From positions 496,001-560,000 of the forward strand of contig CAWGLZ010000006.1 of assembly GCA_963823535.1 (NCBI GenBank): a stretch of 64,000 nt of DNA, in the 5' to 3' direction. A model generated the notes under the pieces. It did not search any database and was not told the origin of the DNA. It worked only from the letters and a program-made list of their open reading frames with translations. A program made the translations under genes and the position numbers. Below are positions 1 to 9,320 of this stretch, piece after piece. Within the stretch, counting starts at the first letter, position 1, and each line of letters begins with the position of its first letter. This DNA comes from RPQJ01 sp963823535. GTDB lineage: Bacteria; Pseudomonadota; Gammaproteobacteria; Steroidobacterales; Steroidobacteraceae.

Positions 1-129
1 ACCGAGTGGCGACCGGGGAGCGGAGCCTCGCTGCACGCCGGTCCGCAGTACTTCGTCAACGTCGAAGCCTTCGTCGCCGAAGGCAAGTCCATCGATTCCG
101 AACACGTTTCGTTCCAGGTCTCGGACTGA
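1..129 (+). CDS. C-terminal end of an unidentified protein (cut by window edge)
   Basis: An open frame enters from the left edge and ends at a TGA six bases before the next gene. The visible 42 residues read like the last strands of a beta-sandwich: an LHAGPQYFVNVEAF stretch followed by HVSFQVSD. Such tails occur on FecR/fibronectin-like periplasmic or anti-sigma-like proteins, but this is too little to assign a family. The tight spacing suggests it is co-transcribed with the CHAT protein that follows. Confidence 0.6.
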   Translation, partial: TEWRPGSGASLHAGPQYFVNVEAFVAEGKSIDSEHVSFQVSD

Positions 130-135
130 GCACCG

Positions 136-3132
136 ATGCCCGCCCGTACCCCCATGCTGTGGCTCGCATTCTCACTGGGCGTCTTCCTCGCGCTCCGCGC
201 GGGTGCCGAGAACCCCGCGCTCGACCCGCGCATCGAGGCAGCCGTGCAGCTCTACCGCCAGGACGGCGCCGAGAAGGCACTGCCAGTATTCGAAGACCTG
301 TCCAGGGAACTCGGCAAGACCGCTCCGCCGCGCGACCAGGCGGCCGTGCAGCACTACATCGGCGAATGCCACTGGCGGATGGGCAACTTCAGCGAGGCTC
401 GCGACGCACTCGACGGTGCCCTTGCGCTGGAGCGCCGGTCCGGCGACCGCGACGGCCAGGGCCGGACGCTGAACGTGCTGGGACTCCTCGCCTGGGACCA
501 GGGCGAGTACGACGAGGCGATCGATCGCTTCAAGAGCGCCGGCGTCGTCGCCCGCGCGCTCGGCGACCGGAAGCTCGAAGGCGCCAGCCTCAACAACCTC
601 AGCCTGGTCTATGACGAGCTGGGCGACTACGACACCTCGCTGCGCCAGTACCAGCAGGTGCTCGAACTCTACAAGAGCGTCGACTTTCCGCGCGGCGTGG
701 GCGACACGCTCGGCAACATCGGTGGCGTCCATCTGCTGCTGGGCCAGTTCCGCGAGGCGCTGGGCTACTACCGTCAGGCGCTCGCGATCAGCGAGCGCCT
801 GAAGTCCGCGACCTCCATGAGCCAGGACAACGGCAATGTCGCGCTGTGCCTGCTGGGGCTCGGCGACACGGAGGAGGCGATCCAGCACTTCGACCGCGCC
901 ATCGATCTCGCGAAGCAGGCAGGCATGCGCCAGGACCAGGCCTACTGGATGCGCCAGAAGGGGAATGGCCTGATCCGCCAGGGCCACTACGACCGTGGGC
1001 TCGCAAGCCATCGGGCGGCGCTGGCCGTCTACGAGGACCTCGGCGCCCAACCCGAGCTCGCGGAGGCGCTGCATGACACGGGCGACCTCTACCTGTTGCT
1101 CGGCGACCCGGAGTCCGCAGAGCAGGCGTTCACGCGTGCGCTGGCGCTCGCGCGCGAGGTCGGCCTGTCGCGCGGGATTACTCTCAACCTCACGGCGCTC
1201 GGCGACCTGGAATTCCGGCGCAAACGCTTCGACGGCGCGACCGGGCTCTATCAGCAGGCGCGCGACCGGTCGGCCGCCGCGGGCGAGCGCCAGCTGCAGG
1301 CACAGAGCCTGCTGCGGCTGGCCCAGGTGCACCGCGAACAGCTCAAGCTCCCGCAGGCAGTCACCGAGGCCGACGAGGCACTGGCGATCGCTCGCGACAC
1401 CGGTGCCCGCCCCGTGGAAGCTGAGGCGCTGGTCTCCCTGGCGGAGACCCGACGTCGACTCGGCCAGTCATCCGCAGCACTCACGGACTTCAAGGCCGCC
1501 GAGGCTGCGCTGGGTTCGACTCGCGACCCCGACGTGCTCTGGCGCATTCACTTCGGACGGGCACGCACCCAGGAAGCGCTTGGCGATGCGCAGGCCGCGC
1601 TGGCGTCGCTGGTGGCGGCCGTCACGGTCATCGAGAGCGTTCGCGACCAGCTGCAGGAGCCGCGCTTCCGGGCCGGATTCGTCGACGACAAGTACGACGT
1701 CTACGTCGAACTCGTGCGCCTCCAGCTGCAGCTCGGCCTCACTTCGGACGCGTTCTCGACCGCCGAGCGCCTGCGCGCGCGGAGCTTCGCCGAACAGCTC
1801 GGGGGTCGCTCACCACTGCTGCTGACGGATGCGGACAGGCGCAAGGAAGCCGAGCTTCAGGAGCGTATCCGCCAGCTGCAGCGGGCACTCGTCGACGAGG
1901 ACAGCGACGGCGCGGCGGCGCACTCGCAACGAGCCAGGAGCCGGTTTTCCCAGGAACTTCTCCGCGCCGAGCAGGAGTACCAGGCGTTCCTGGACGACCA
2001 CGCGGCCGCACCGCCCACGGTGCGACCGACCGATCCCCGCTCGACGGTGCCGAATCTCCAGGCACGGCTGCAGGCCGACGAGGCATTGATCGAATACGTG
2101 GTCGGACCCGATCGCCTCACGGCCTTCGTCGTGACCTCGCGCAACATCAGCGCCAGCACCATGGCAGTGCGGTCCGTGGACCTCGAAGCACGCATCGCGC
2201 TGCTCCGCGACCTGGTGCAGCGGACCGGTGACGACCGCTGGATGAAACCCGCGGCGAGCCTCTCGGCCGTGCTCCTGAAACCGCTCGACGAACGGGCCAG
2301 CGAGCTGAGGGGAATCCGTCGTCTCTACATCGTGCCTCACCAGGCACTGAACTCCCTCCCCTTCGCGCTGCTACCGCTGGGTGCCACGGACGGCAAGACG
2401 CTGCTGCTCGACCGCTATGCCATCGCCTACCTGCCCGCGGCCGCGAGCCTGCAGCCCGACGCACGCACCGCTCCTGCCGTGCGGTCGCTGCTGGCCATGG
2501 CGCCCGCACGGAGCCGCCTCCGGTATGCGCCCGAGGAGGCGCGCTCCATCGACGCGCTCTTCGCGCCGCATTCGCGACTGCTGATCGGCACCGGCGCCAC
2601 CGAAAGCCAGTTCAAGAAGCTGGCCAGCGGTTACACGGTGCTGCACCTCGCGACCCACGGCGTCTTCAACAAGTCGAATCCGCTGCTCTCGGGCCTCGAG
2701 CTCGAAGCGGACGCGCAGAACGACGGCCTCCTCCAGGTGCACGAAGTCCTGGGGCTGCGGTTCCAGGCGAGCCTCGTCACGCTGAGCGCCTGTGAGACGG
2801 CGCTCGGCAGTGGCTATTTCTCCGAGACTCCGGCGGCCGACGAGTTCGTGGGCATGACCCGGGCGTTCCTTGCGGCCGGCACCACGGCCGTGCTCGCCAC
2901 GCTCTGGGACGTGGACGATCGCGCCTCGCTGACCGTGATGCAGCAATTCTACGAACGCCTGCAGCGGTCCGCGGACGGCACAAACGCCGGCGGCGCACTC
3001 GCCGAGGCACAGCGACAGCTTCGCGCTTCGAAGACCCTGGGACACCCTCACTACTGGGCGCCGTTCGTGATGGTTGGCTCGATGAGCCGCGCCGACCGCC
3101 CCGCTGAACTGACCGCCGGGAGAGCGTTATGA
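136..3132 (+). CDS. Secreted TPR-repeat protein with C-terminal CHAT peptidase-like domain
   Basis: This 998-residue protein starts with a hydrophobic signal-like segment (about residues 6-24, ending LRAGA). About fifteen tetratricopeptide repeats fill roughly residues 30-520, followed by a linker and coiled region. The last 330 residues are a CHAT domain, the caspase/separase-related fold. Both catalytic motifs are present: the His motif HLATHGVF (His about 841) and the Cys motif LSACETALG (Cys about 886), so it should be active or at least substrate-binding. CHAT proteins are known as proteases in prokaryotic immunity and as uncharacterised secreted TPR-CHAT proteins; the signal segment favours the latter, in the periplasm. 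The next gene starts inside its stop region (ATGA overlap), so translation is probably coupled. The target is unknown. Confidence 0.9.
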   Translation: MPARTPMLWLAFSLGVFLALRAGAENPALDPRIEAAVQLYRQDGAEKALPVFEDLSRELGKTAPPRDQAAVQHYIGECHWRMGNFSEARDALDGALALERRSGDRDGQGRTLNVLGLLAWDQGEYDEAIDRFKSAGVVARALGDRKLEGASLNNLSLVYDELGDYDTSLRQYQQVLELYKSVDFPRGVGDTLGNIGGVHLLLGQFREALGYYRQALAISERLKSATSMSQDNGNVALCLLGLGDTEEAIQHFDRAIDLAKQAGMRQDQAYWMRQKGNGLIRQGHYDRGLASHRAALAVYEDLGAQPELAEALHDTGDLYLLLGDPESAEQAFTRALALAREVGLSRGITLNLTALGDLEFRRKRFDGATGLYQQARDRSAAAGERQLQAQSLLRLAQVHREQLKLPQAVTEADEALAIARDTGARPVEAEALVSLAETRRRLGQSSAALTDFKAAEAALGSTRDPDVLWRIHFGRARTQEALGDAQAALASLVAAVTVIESVRDQLQEPRFRAGFVDDKYDVYVELVRLQLQLGLTSDAFSTAERLRARSFAEQLGGRSPLLLTDADRRKEAELQERIRQLQRALVDEDSDGAAAHSQRARSRFSQELLRAEQEYQAFLDDHAAAPPTVRPTDPRSTVPNLQARLQADEALIEYVVGPDRLTAFVVTSRNISASTMAVRSVDLEARIALLRDLVQRTGDDRWMKPAASLSAVLLKPLDERASELRGIRRLYIVPHQALNSLPFALLPLGATDGKTLLLDRYAIAYLPAAASLQPDARTAPAVRSLLAMAPARSRLRYAPEEARSIDALFAPHSRLLIGTGATESQFKKLASGYTVLHLATHGVFNKSNPLLSGLELEADAQNDGLLQVHEVLGLRFQASLVTLSACETALGSGYFSETPAADEFVGMTRAFLAAGTTAVLATLWDVDDRASLTVMQQFYERLQRSADGTNAGGALAEAQRQLRASKTLGHPHYWAPFVMVGSMSRADRPAELTAGRAL

Positions 3133-4532
3133 ACGTCCGTAATCGACATGCGCCTTATTCGCTCACCTTGCTCATACTGGCGTTCGTGCCTCTCGGCGCG
3201 GCCCAGGCCCAGCAGGTCAAGGTCACGGCCGCGGACCCGGCCTCGACCACCCAGGGCACGGTGAGCCTCGACGTCACGGTGAGCGGCAGCGGGTTCGACA
3301 GTACCGCCAGCCCCACCTTCTTCGTCTCTGGCACGACCGACACCGGCGGTATCACGGTCAGGAAGACGCTGGTCAAAGGCTCCAAGCAGCTGATCGCCAC
3401 CATCGACGTGGCCGACACCGCCGCCGTGGCGAAGTTCGATATCGAGGTGACGCTCGACGGCGGCCGCAAGGGCAAGGGCACCACCCTCTTCTCTGTCAAC
3501 CGAAAGGTCGCAGCGACAGATCCCTGCCAGGGTGAGACCGCCGCCTTCGCGTTCTGGAAGCGGGCCACCAACATGATTCCGGTGCGGGGCCTGTATCTCA
3601 GCAATCCGACAGCCACATGCCAGAGATACCTTTTGTCCCTCAGCGCGGGAACCTTTCACCGGTACAGCTCGTTCCGGGTTGTAGTGACGGACGGTCGTCA
3701 AGAGGGACGCCTGGTCACCACCGACGGCGCGTCCGATCTGCTGCTGATTCGGTTTCCGATCGGGGTCGACATGGGGATTGATCCGGCCACCGTGACGGTT
3801 CAGCGGATCTTCGATCCGGCCCAGGATGGCACGATCGACGTAACGGATTTCGAACTCGCCGCCGATGGGCACAGACTCGCCTATGTCACCTCGAACGAGG
3901 ATGGCGGGACAACCTGGCTCTCCAGACTTCGATTCATCGATGACGTGGACGCCTGTGTCCCCTCCACGCCAGGTGCGCTGGCGTGCCGTTACGACGTGGG
4001 TCCCCTGCTCGCCGAGCATGTCGGGCTTTCGTATTTGCTGTCATCACCCCGCTGGAGCACCGACGGATCTTGGATCTACTTCGAGGACCGCCGCGGCGAC
4101 TTTTACAGACCGTACATCAGCCGCGTTTCCCCGCAGGCACCGCTGCCGGTTGGCACCGAGGCTGAAATCGTACATAGCGGAAACGACCTGCGACTCTTCG
4201 AGCTCAGATCACGCGACGGCGACGAAGTGATGGCCTACGGCGAGAAATTCGGGTCCGGATGCCACGATGTCCGCGTCGTCCGTACCGCCAGCTGCACCAA
4301 TGGCTCTTGCACTGACCGGGTCAACAGCACGTCGCCACGCGTCATGGCCATTCGTTTTGCCACGCTGCAGTCGATCGACAACGCATCGATGACCATTCTT
4401 GCCGACGGTGCACAGGAGAGTCGGAAAGGCAGTTGCAGCGGTACCGATCAGATTACTCGGGCCGTTGATTCAACGACGAATGGCGTACAGATCACGTCAC
4501 TGACTCCCGGCGCAGGGCCGGCGTCGAGATGA
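3129..4532 (+). CDS. Secreted hypothetical protein with IPT-like N-terminus and beta-propeller-like C-terminus
   Basis: This is a 467-residue protein with a clear signal peptide (cleavage likely after AQA, near residue 28). Residues about 28-125 form a compact beta-rich module (VKVTAADPAS, VSGSGFDST, KGKGTTLFSV) resembling an IPT/TIG or similar Ig-like fold. The rest contains TolB/WD40-like blade signatures such as DGHRLAYVTSNE and WSTDGSWIYFED. Several cysteine pairs suggest disulfides and an exported location. It overlaps the CHAT gene by four bases and is closely related to the broken gene after it. No enzymatic motif is visible. Exported partner or substrate of the CHAT protein is only a guess from position. 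Confidence 0.75.
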   Translation: MNVRNRHAPYSLTLLILAFVPLGAAQAQQVKVTAADPASTTQGTVSLDVTVSGSGFDSTASPTFFVSGTTDTGGITVRKTLVKGSKQLIATIDVADTAAVAKFDIEVTLDGGRKGKGTTLFSVNRKVAATDPCQGETAAFAFWKRATNMIPVRGLYLSNPTATCQRYLLSLSAGTFHRYSSFRVVVTDGRQEGRLVTTDGASDLLLIRFPIGVDMGIDPATVTVQRIFDPAQDGTIDVTDFELAADGHRLAYVTSNEDGGTTWLSRLRFIDDVDACVPSTPGALACRYDVGPLLAEHVGLSYLLSSPRWSTDGSWIYFEDRRGDFYRPYISRVSPQAPLPVGTEAEIVHSGNDLRLFELRSRDGDEVMAYGEKFGSGCHDVRVVRTASCTNGSCTDRVNSTSPRVMAIRFATLQSIDNASMTILADGAQESRKGSCSGTDQITRAVDSTTNGVQITSLTPGAGPASR

Positions 4533-4602
4533 GGCTGCCCGCGGAACCCTCCACCGCGCGGATTGGCCGCGAATAGCAGGACTCGCTGAAGTGTAATACG
4601 TC

Positions 4603-5927
4603 ATGAACACCTTCAAACAGCACGCCCTCACGTCACTTGCGCTCCTGATCATGGCGCTGAGCCCTGTCGGCGCCACCCGGGCCCAGCAGGTCACCGTCAC
4701 TGCGGCGGATCCCGCGTCGGCGCTCCAGGGAACAGTGAGCCTCGACGTGGCGATCAGCGGCAGCGGGTTCGACAGTACGGCCCAGGTGGAATTCCTGGCC
4801 ACCGGCACCACGAACCCCGGCGGCATCACGGTCAGGAAAGTGGTTGCGAAAGGATCGCGAAAGCTCGTGGCCACGATCGACATCGCCGATACGGCGTTGG
4901 TCGACAAGTTCGACATCGAAGTGACACTGACCAGTGGACGCAAGGGCAAGGGCACCACGCTGTTCACGGTGCAGGCCAAGACCACTGGTTCCGTCGACCC
5001 GTGTTCCACACCCGGCCTGGACTTCCCGGCGTTCACGTACCATGAAGTACCGCGACGGGCAACAGAGATATCTGTACATGGCCGATTCGACCGGGTCTGC
5101 AGCCGGTTGCTCTGCCTTTGGAGCAGCGGGGGCGGCGCAGTTGGTCGCGGCGCGTTCCGCTATCCCGGGATGGCACGACGAATGTCGGACGTATCTGTTC
5201 CGGCTGGAGCCGACAATGGAACACTCGCCTGGGCCGACTTCACTGTCGATCGCTCTGACAACACCATTGCTCTCGGACCCAGTACGCCGCTACCTGCATC
5301 TACGAAATTGGGCCGTCTCGACTCTTTCAGCCGATGGCGCGTCCGTCTACTACGTCACGGGCGCTGGCAGTCCGGAGGAATTCCCAACAATACATCGACT
5401 GCCGATCGATGACCCGCAGTCGCCCGAGGAAGTCTACCGCAGCGTGGAGGCCGGATCCTTTTTCAGCGCACTCTCGGTCAGCGAGGACGGTACGAAACTG
5501 GTCGCGGACGAGGACACCCAGCCCCCCGTACCAGTCATCGCCCCAGCATCACAGGGTATTGCTCATTCCATTGCCCTGCAGCGATAACGCCACGTGCGCC
5601 ACCGTGCTTGCGGAGAATGCCGCGTACATGTACCCATCGCTGAATTCTGCCGGTACGACGGTCGCCTATTCCGACTATCAGGCTGGTTCCAATAACTGCT
5701 GGTTACTCCGTTTCGTTGACACGACGACCGGCACCCCGCTGTTTGCTGGAACGCAACCGCGGTACGGGGCCATCAAGTCATGGTTCGACGACCAGCTCCT
5801 GGTGGAAAGCCACAAGCCTCCGGATCGCAAGAACTACTGCAGGCCGACCGACAGCGTGTCCCTGATGGACCCTGAGACAGGCGCGGAGACGGCGCTGCTG
5901 AGCGGCTCCCGTCCGGACGCCCGCTGA
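4603..5927 (+). pseudogene. Paralogue of the preceding secreted protein, interrupted by two +1 frameshifts
   Basis: The first 145 residues (signal peptide plus Ig-like module) match the preceding gene closely, including VTAADPAS, SGSGFDST and RKGKGTTLF. Near 5041 the frame moves by one base: FPAFTY continues as MKYRDGQQRYLYMAD in the next frame. Near 5522-5527, at a run of six C, it moves by one base again: QPPYQSSPQ continues into PLPCSDNATCATVL and runs to the TGA at 5927. Reading through both shifts gives a protein of about 440 residues with the same layout as its neighbour (DGASVYYVTG, NSAGTTVAYSD blades). Both shifts look like single-base insertions, so sequencing error is as possible as real decay. 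Confidence 0.7.
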
Positions 5928-5989
5928 GTGTCAAGGTGTGTGGACCTGGTCGGCATTGGGATTCTGAAGCTAGGCTCCCATGACACGCC

Positions 5990-7147
5990 TCAAGCGATGG
6001 CCATGATCATGGCGAGCGTGTCCATGTACAGGCTCACCTCGAGCGGCGCCGGGTGCGAACTCAGGATCACGACGACCAGGTCGCGGCCCTTGTCCATGTA
6101 GATGAACTGGCCGTGGATGCCGATGGCCAGCATCACCGCCGGATCGGGATTCGCGACCCACACCTGGTTGCGGTAGTGCCAGCCGGGCATCAGTGCGCCG
6201 TACGCGCCGCCTGCGAAGCAGGCCTTGGACGTGGCGTCGCCCCGCGCGGTATCCGCGATCCACGACGCCGGCACGATCGGTCGTCCGTCCAGCACGCCGT
6301 CACGGATCATCATGAGCCCGAACCGGGCCACGTCCCGGGCCGTCGCGCTCATGCCCGCGCCGACGTACGGAAACCCGCGACGGTCGACCACGATCGATGC
6401 GTCGTGCGAGGTCGCGAGCTTCGACCAGAGCTCCGTCTCGAGCAGGGTGGCGAGCCGTGCCCCCATCGCCCGCTCGAGGACCATGCCGATGACATTGGTC
6501 GCGATCGTCCGGTAGTGGAACATCGCGCCGTTCTCCATGTCCTGTCCGTGGATGGAGCGCGCGAAGTCGAACAGGGATGCCGGGGTCGCCGCGTTCACCA
6601 GGGCGGGTCTCCAGCCGACGACTGCCGCTTCCTGCCAGAAATCCGTCTCCGGATCCGAATAGTCCTCCGCGTAGCGGACCGCCGCCGTCATATCGAGCAG
6701 GTGCCGTGTCGTCGTGCCGCGCCACGCGGGCGTGTCCAGCTCGGGCAGATACCGCGTGATGGGCTCCGACGGATCGAGCAGGCCGCGATCGACTGCAATG
6801 CCGGCCAGCATGCCGACAAAGGACTTGGTCACCGAGTTGAGCAGGTGGTGCGAGCTGCGCGTCATTCCATTGAAGTAGTGCTCGGCCACGACATGTCCAT
6901 CCTGGATCGCCACCAGTGCGTCGCAACAGGCCTGACCCAGGAAGTCGCCGACCGTCTTGCTCGATCCGTCCGGGACGACGAACTCGATCGGCATAAGGCG
7001 CCGCGGCCGCTCGGCTACGACCGTTGGATCCGAATCACCGCGCGCAAGACGACAGGTCGGGAAGAGTTCCTGGACGTGCTGGAAACTCCACCGGTTGTGC
7101 GGCGGCCCACTCCAGTTCCGGGTGGTGACCGGATCAGGGTTGCTCAT
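5990..7147 (-). CDS. Serine hydrolase of the beta-lactamase / penicillin-binding-protein-like family
   Basis: This protein of about 385 residues resembles class C beta-lactamase-like serine hydrolases. The catalytic SxxK is visible in NSVTKSF near residue 110, and a tyrosine motif candidate lies in the RYAEDYSD region. The HGQFIYMDKGRDLVVVILSSH segment near the C-terminus corresponds to the conserved strand that carries the H/KxG-type motif. No signal peptide is evident, so it is probably cytoplasmic, like many esterase-type members. The ATG at 7147 is chosen because GAGGG lies about nine bases upstream; the open frame continues further upstream without family similarity. The substrate cannot be inferred. 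Confidence 0.85.
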   Translation of the reverse strand: MSNPDPVTTRNWSGPPHNRWSFQHVQELFPTCRLARGDSDPTVVAERPRRLMPIEFVVPDGSSKTVGDFLGQACCDALVAIQDGHVVAEHYFNGMTRSSHHLLNSVTKSFVGMLAGIAVDRGLLDPSEPITRYLPELDTPAWRGTTTRHLLDMTAAVRYAEDYSDPETDFWQEAAVVGWRPALVNAATPASLFDFARSIHGQDMENGAMFHYRTIATNVIGMVLERAMGARLATLLETELWSKLATSHDASIVVDRRGFPYVGAGMSATARDVARFGLMMIRDGVLDGRPIVPASWIADTARGDATSKACFAGGAYGALMPGWHYRNQVWVANPDPAVMLAIGIHGQFIYMDKGRDLVVVILSSHPAPLEVSLYMDTLAMIMAIA

Positions 7148-7324
7148 CAAGATGCCCTCTGCCTGAGTGTGCGTCCGCCTGCTGCGGCCAACCACCACGA
7201 CACCACCACACCGCCGACTGGAAGAGCGGCGGGAAACTCCATCCAGAGCGCGAGCACCGTCTCGGCGTCCGCGCCGTGCCGGTCGCAGAGCCTCACCACG
7301 ATGACTTTCGCGCAAAACAGGCAT

Positions 7325-7349
7325 GGCCCCGGTCACTGACCCCGGGGCC
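7325..7349 (-). terminator. Hairpin terminator after the phasin gene
   Basis: Perfect 8-bp arms GGCCCCGG / CCGGGGCC are separated by nine bases just beyond the phasin stop codon. On the minus strand the stem is followed within about seven bases by TTTT, as in a rho-independent terminator. Confidence 0.65.
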
Positions 7350-7355
7350 GGTCTG

Positions 7356-7850
7356 TCACCGTCGGGTCGTCCGCCTCCGGGCAGCCGTCTTGCGCACCGT
7401 CCGCGTGGCTTTCTTGCGTGCGGCCGTCTTCTGCACTTTCTTGCCGGCCGCCTTCGCTTTCCGGGCGGGCGCCTTCTGCACCTTCTTCCGCGCCACCTTC
7501 GCTTTCCGGGCGGGCGCCTTCCGCGCGGTCGTCCGGCGAGCCTTCTTTTTGGCCGGCGCCTTCCTGCGGGCGGCTGTGGTCTTCCGGGTGACGGCGCCAC
7601 CCGTCCGGGTCGCGATCCCGCGCACCTCGCCGCCAGCGACCTTGAGGATGGTGACCGCCCGCGCGATGTCCTGCACGATGCGCTGGCGTGCCGCCTGCAG
7701 GACGTCGGCCTGCGCGCGTGCAAGGTCGCGGACACTCTCCGTGTAGGCAAGCCGCTCGATCTGCTGCGCCGCCTCGGTGAGCGCGGTATTCACGATGTCC
7801 TCCTGCAGCTCGATGAGGCTCTGAGCCGCACCCTGCGAAACCTCTGTCAC
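7356..7850 (-). CDS. PhaF-like phasin with histone-H1-like Lys/Ala/Arg-rich tail (body of a probably longer, frameshifted gene)
   Basis: The first 90 residues are a helical phasin-type segment (GAAQSLIELQEDIVNTAL, DLARAQADVLQAAR). The last 75 are a basic low-complexity tail made of K/A/R/P repeats, with a 15-residue unit repeated in tandem (45-nt period at 7453 and 7498). This architecture is that of PhaF, the polyhydroxyalkanoate granule protein whose tail binds DNA nonspecifically. A class I phaC lies 10 kb away. The only in-frame start is a GTG at 7850, which leaves the phasin domain short; the missing N-terminus lies in another frame just upstream. Confidence 0.75.
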   Translation of the reverse strand: MTEVSQGAAQSLIELQEDIVNTALTEAAQQIERLAYTESVRDLARAQADVLQAARQRIVQDIARAVTILKVAGGEVRGIATRTGGAVTRKTTAARRKAPAKKKARRTTARKAPARKAKVARKKVQKAPARKAKAAGKKVQKTAARKKATRTVRKTAARRRTTRR

Positions 7851-8016
7851 ACGGACGCCCGAACGCGCCAGTTCGCGTATCCGCTGGTTGAGCGAGCGGA
7901 TGCGCGTTGGCGGAATCCCGCGCCGCCCGACGCGCCGCTTCCACCTGGGACTTGCGCATGTCGCTGACCATTTCGGTCAGCCCCTTCATCTGCTCGGCGA
8001 CAAACTCGTTTGCCAT
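7851..8016 (-). other. Out-of-frame N-terminal segment of the phasin gene
   Basis: An ATG at 8016 is preceded by GGAG five bases upstream and encodes MANEFVAEQMKGLTEMVSDM followed by RKSQVEAARRAAR, a typical phasin N-terminus. After about 33 codons this frame turns into unstructured sequence. At the same point the frame of the downstream phasin reads RIRSLNQRIRELARSGVR and continues into the phasin body. Joining the two with a one-base shift between about 7905 and 7917 would give a protein of about 219 residues with a complete phasin domain. This is either a sequencing error or a disabled gene. Confidence 0.6.
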
Positions 8017-8192
8017 CGCTCCATTCCCCCGGGGTTAGAGTCGACCGGATCGTGCACGGCCACAGGGCCCAACATACGCCGCCGGGCTTTCCAGTCAATC
8101 CGTCGCATGACGCAGGCCGTGCCGGCGCGGCGAAGTTCTGCGGCCCGTCCCCGCGTTGGGCGACCACCGCCGTCCGGGTTATGCTGGACCGC

Positions 8193-9320
8193 ATGAAGAC
8201 CAGAGCCGCCGTGTTGAGGGAAATCGGCCGGGCCGGACCGTATGCGCAGACGCGCCCGCTCTCGATCGAGGAACTCGAGCTCGACCCGCCGGGCGAGGGT
8301 GAGGTGCTGGTGCACATCCGGGCCGCCGGCCTGTGCCACTCCGACCTCTCGGTGATCGACGGTAACCGTCCGCGACCGGTGCCGATGGCGCTCGGGCACG
8401 AGGCGGCCGGCGTCGTCGAGGCCGTCGGCCACGGCGTGAGCGCCTTCAGGCCCGGCGACCACGTCGTGGCGGCCTTCGTGCCGAGTTGCGGGCACTGCAT
8501 TCCCTGCGCCACCGGGCGTCCGGCGCTGTGCGAGCCAGGCTTCAAGGCCAACACCGCGGGCACGCTGCTTTCGGGCGAGCGACGGCTGCACGACCGCGAT
8601 GGCGACGTGCACCATCACCTCGGCGTGTCGGGTTTCGCGCAGCACGCCGTGCTCGCCGCCAACTCGCTGGTCCGCGTGCCCTCCGACCTGCCCTTCGCCG
8701 AGGCGGCGCTGTTCGGCTGCGCGGTCATGACGGGCGTGGGTGCCGTGGTCAACACGGCGGCCATGCCCCACGGTGCGTCCGCGGCCGTCGTGGGGCTTGG
8801 CGGCGTCGGGCTCGCCGCACTGCTCGCCGCCCGCATGCTCGACGCCGAGCACATCGTCGCGGTCGACATGAACGAGAAGAAGCTTGCCGTCGCGCGCGAG
8901 CTCGGCGCCACCGCCACCGTCAACGCCACCAATCCCGACGCGGCCGAGCAGATCCGCGAACTCACCCAGGGAGGCGTCGCGTGCGCCTTCGAGATGGCCG
9001 GCTCGACGCGCGCCCTGGAACTCGCCTACCGGATCACGGCCCGCGGGGGAACGACGGTGAGTGCCGGACTGCCGCACCCGCAGCAGCAGTTCTGCGTCCA
9101 GCACGTGAGCCTGGTGGCCGAGGAACGCACGCTCAAGGGCAGCTACCTCGGCAGCTGCGTCCCCTCGCGCGACATCCCGCACTACGTCGACTGGTACCGC
9201 GCCGGGCGGCTGCCCGTCGACCGCCTGCTGAGCGAGCGCCTGCGGCTCGAGGACATCAACGCCGCGTTCGACCGGCTGGCCGCGGGCGAGTCCATCCGCC
9301 AGGTCGTGGAAATCGATTGA
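8193..9320 (+). CDS. Zinc-dependent alcohol dehydrogenase (MDR superfamily)
   Basis: This 375-residue medium-chain dehydrogenase has the expected parts. Catalytic zinc ligands appear in GLCHSD and GHEAAG, the four-cysteine structural zinc loop in CGHCIPCATGRPALC, and the NAD(P)-binding Rossmann motif in GLGGVGLAAL. It should oxidise an alcohol or reduce an aldehyde in the cytoplasm; the exact substrate is not visible. The ATG at 8193 (MKTRAAVL) is preferred; an in-frame ATG lies at 8181. A TATGCT hexamer at 8180-8185 sits so close to the start that the mRNA may be leaderless. The stop overlaps the TTG start of the next gene. Confidence 0.9.
   Translation: MKTRAAVLREIGRAGPYAQTRPLSIEELELDPPGEGEVLVHIRAAGLCHSDLSVIDGNRPRPVPMALGHEAAGVVEAVGHGVSAFRPGDHVVAAFVPSCGHCIPCATGRPALCEPGFKANTAGTLLSGERRLHDRDGDVHHHLGVSGFAQHAVLAANSLVRVPSDLPFAEAALFGCAVMTGVGAVVNTAAMPHGASAAVVGLGGVGLAALLAARMLDAEHIVAVDMNEKKLAVARELGATATVNATNPDAAEQIRELTQGGVACAFEMAGSTRALELAYRITARGGTTVSAGLPHPQQQFCVQHVSLVAEERTLKGSYLGSCVPSRDIPHYVDWYRAGRLPVDRLLSERLRLEDINAAFDRLAAGESIRQVVEID

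Noticed and set aside
7441..7520. 45-nt tandem repeat as a possible minisatellite or CRISPR-like array
   Set aside because: It encodes the repeated Lys/Ala/Arg tail of the phasin and is coding repetition; there are no spacers.
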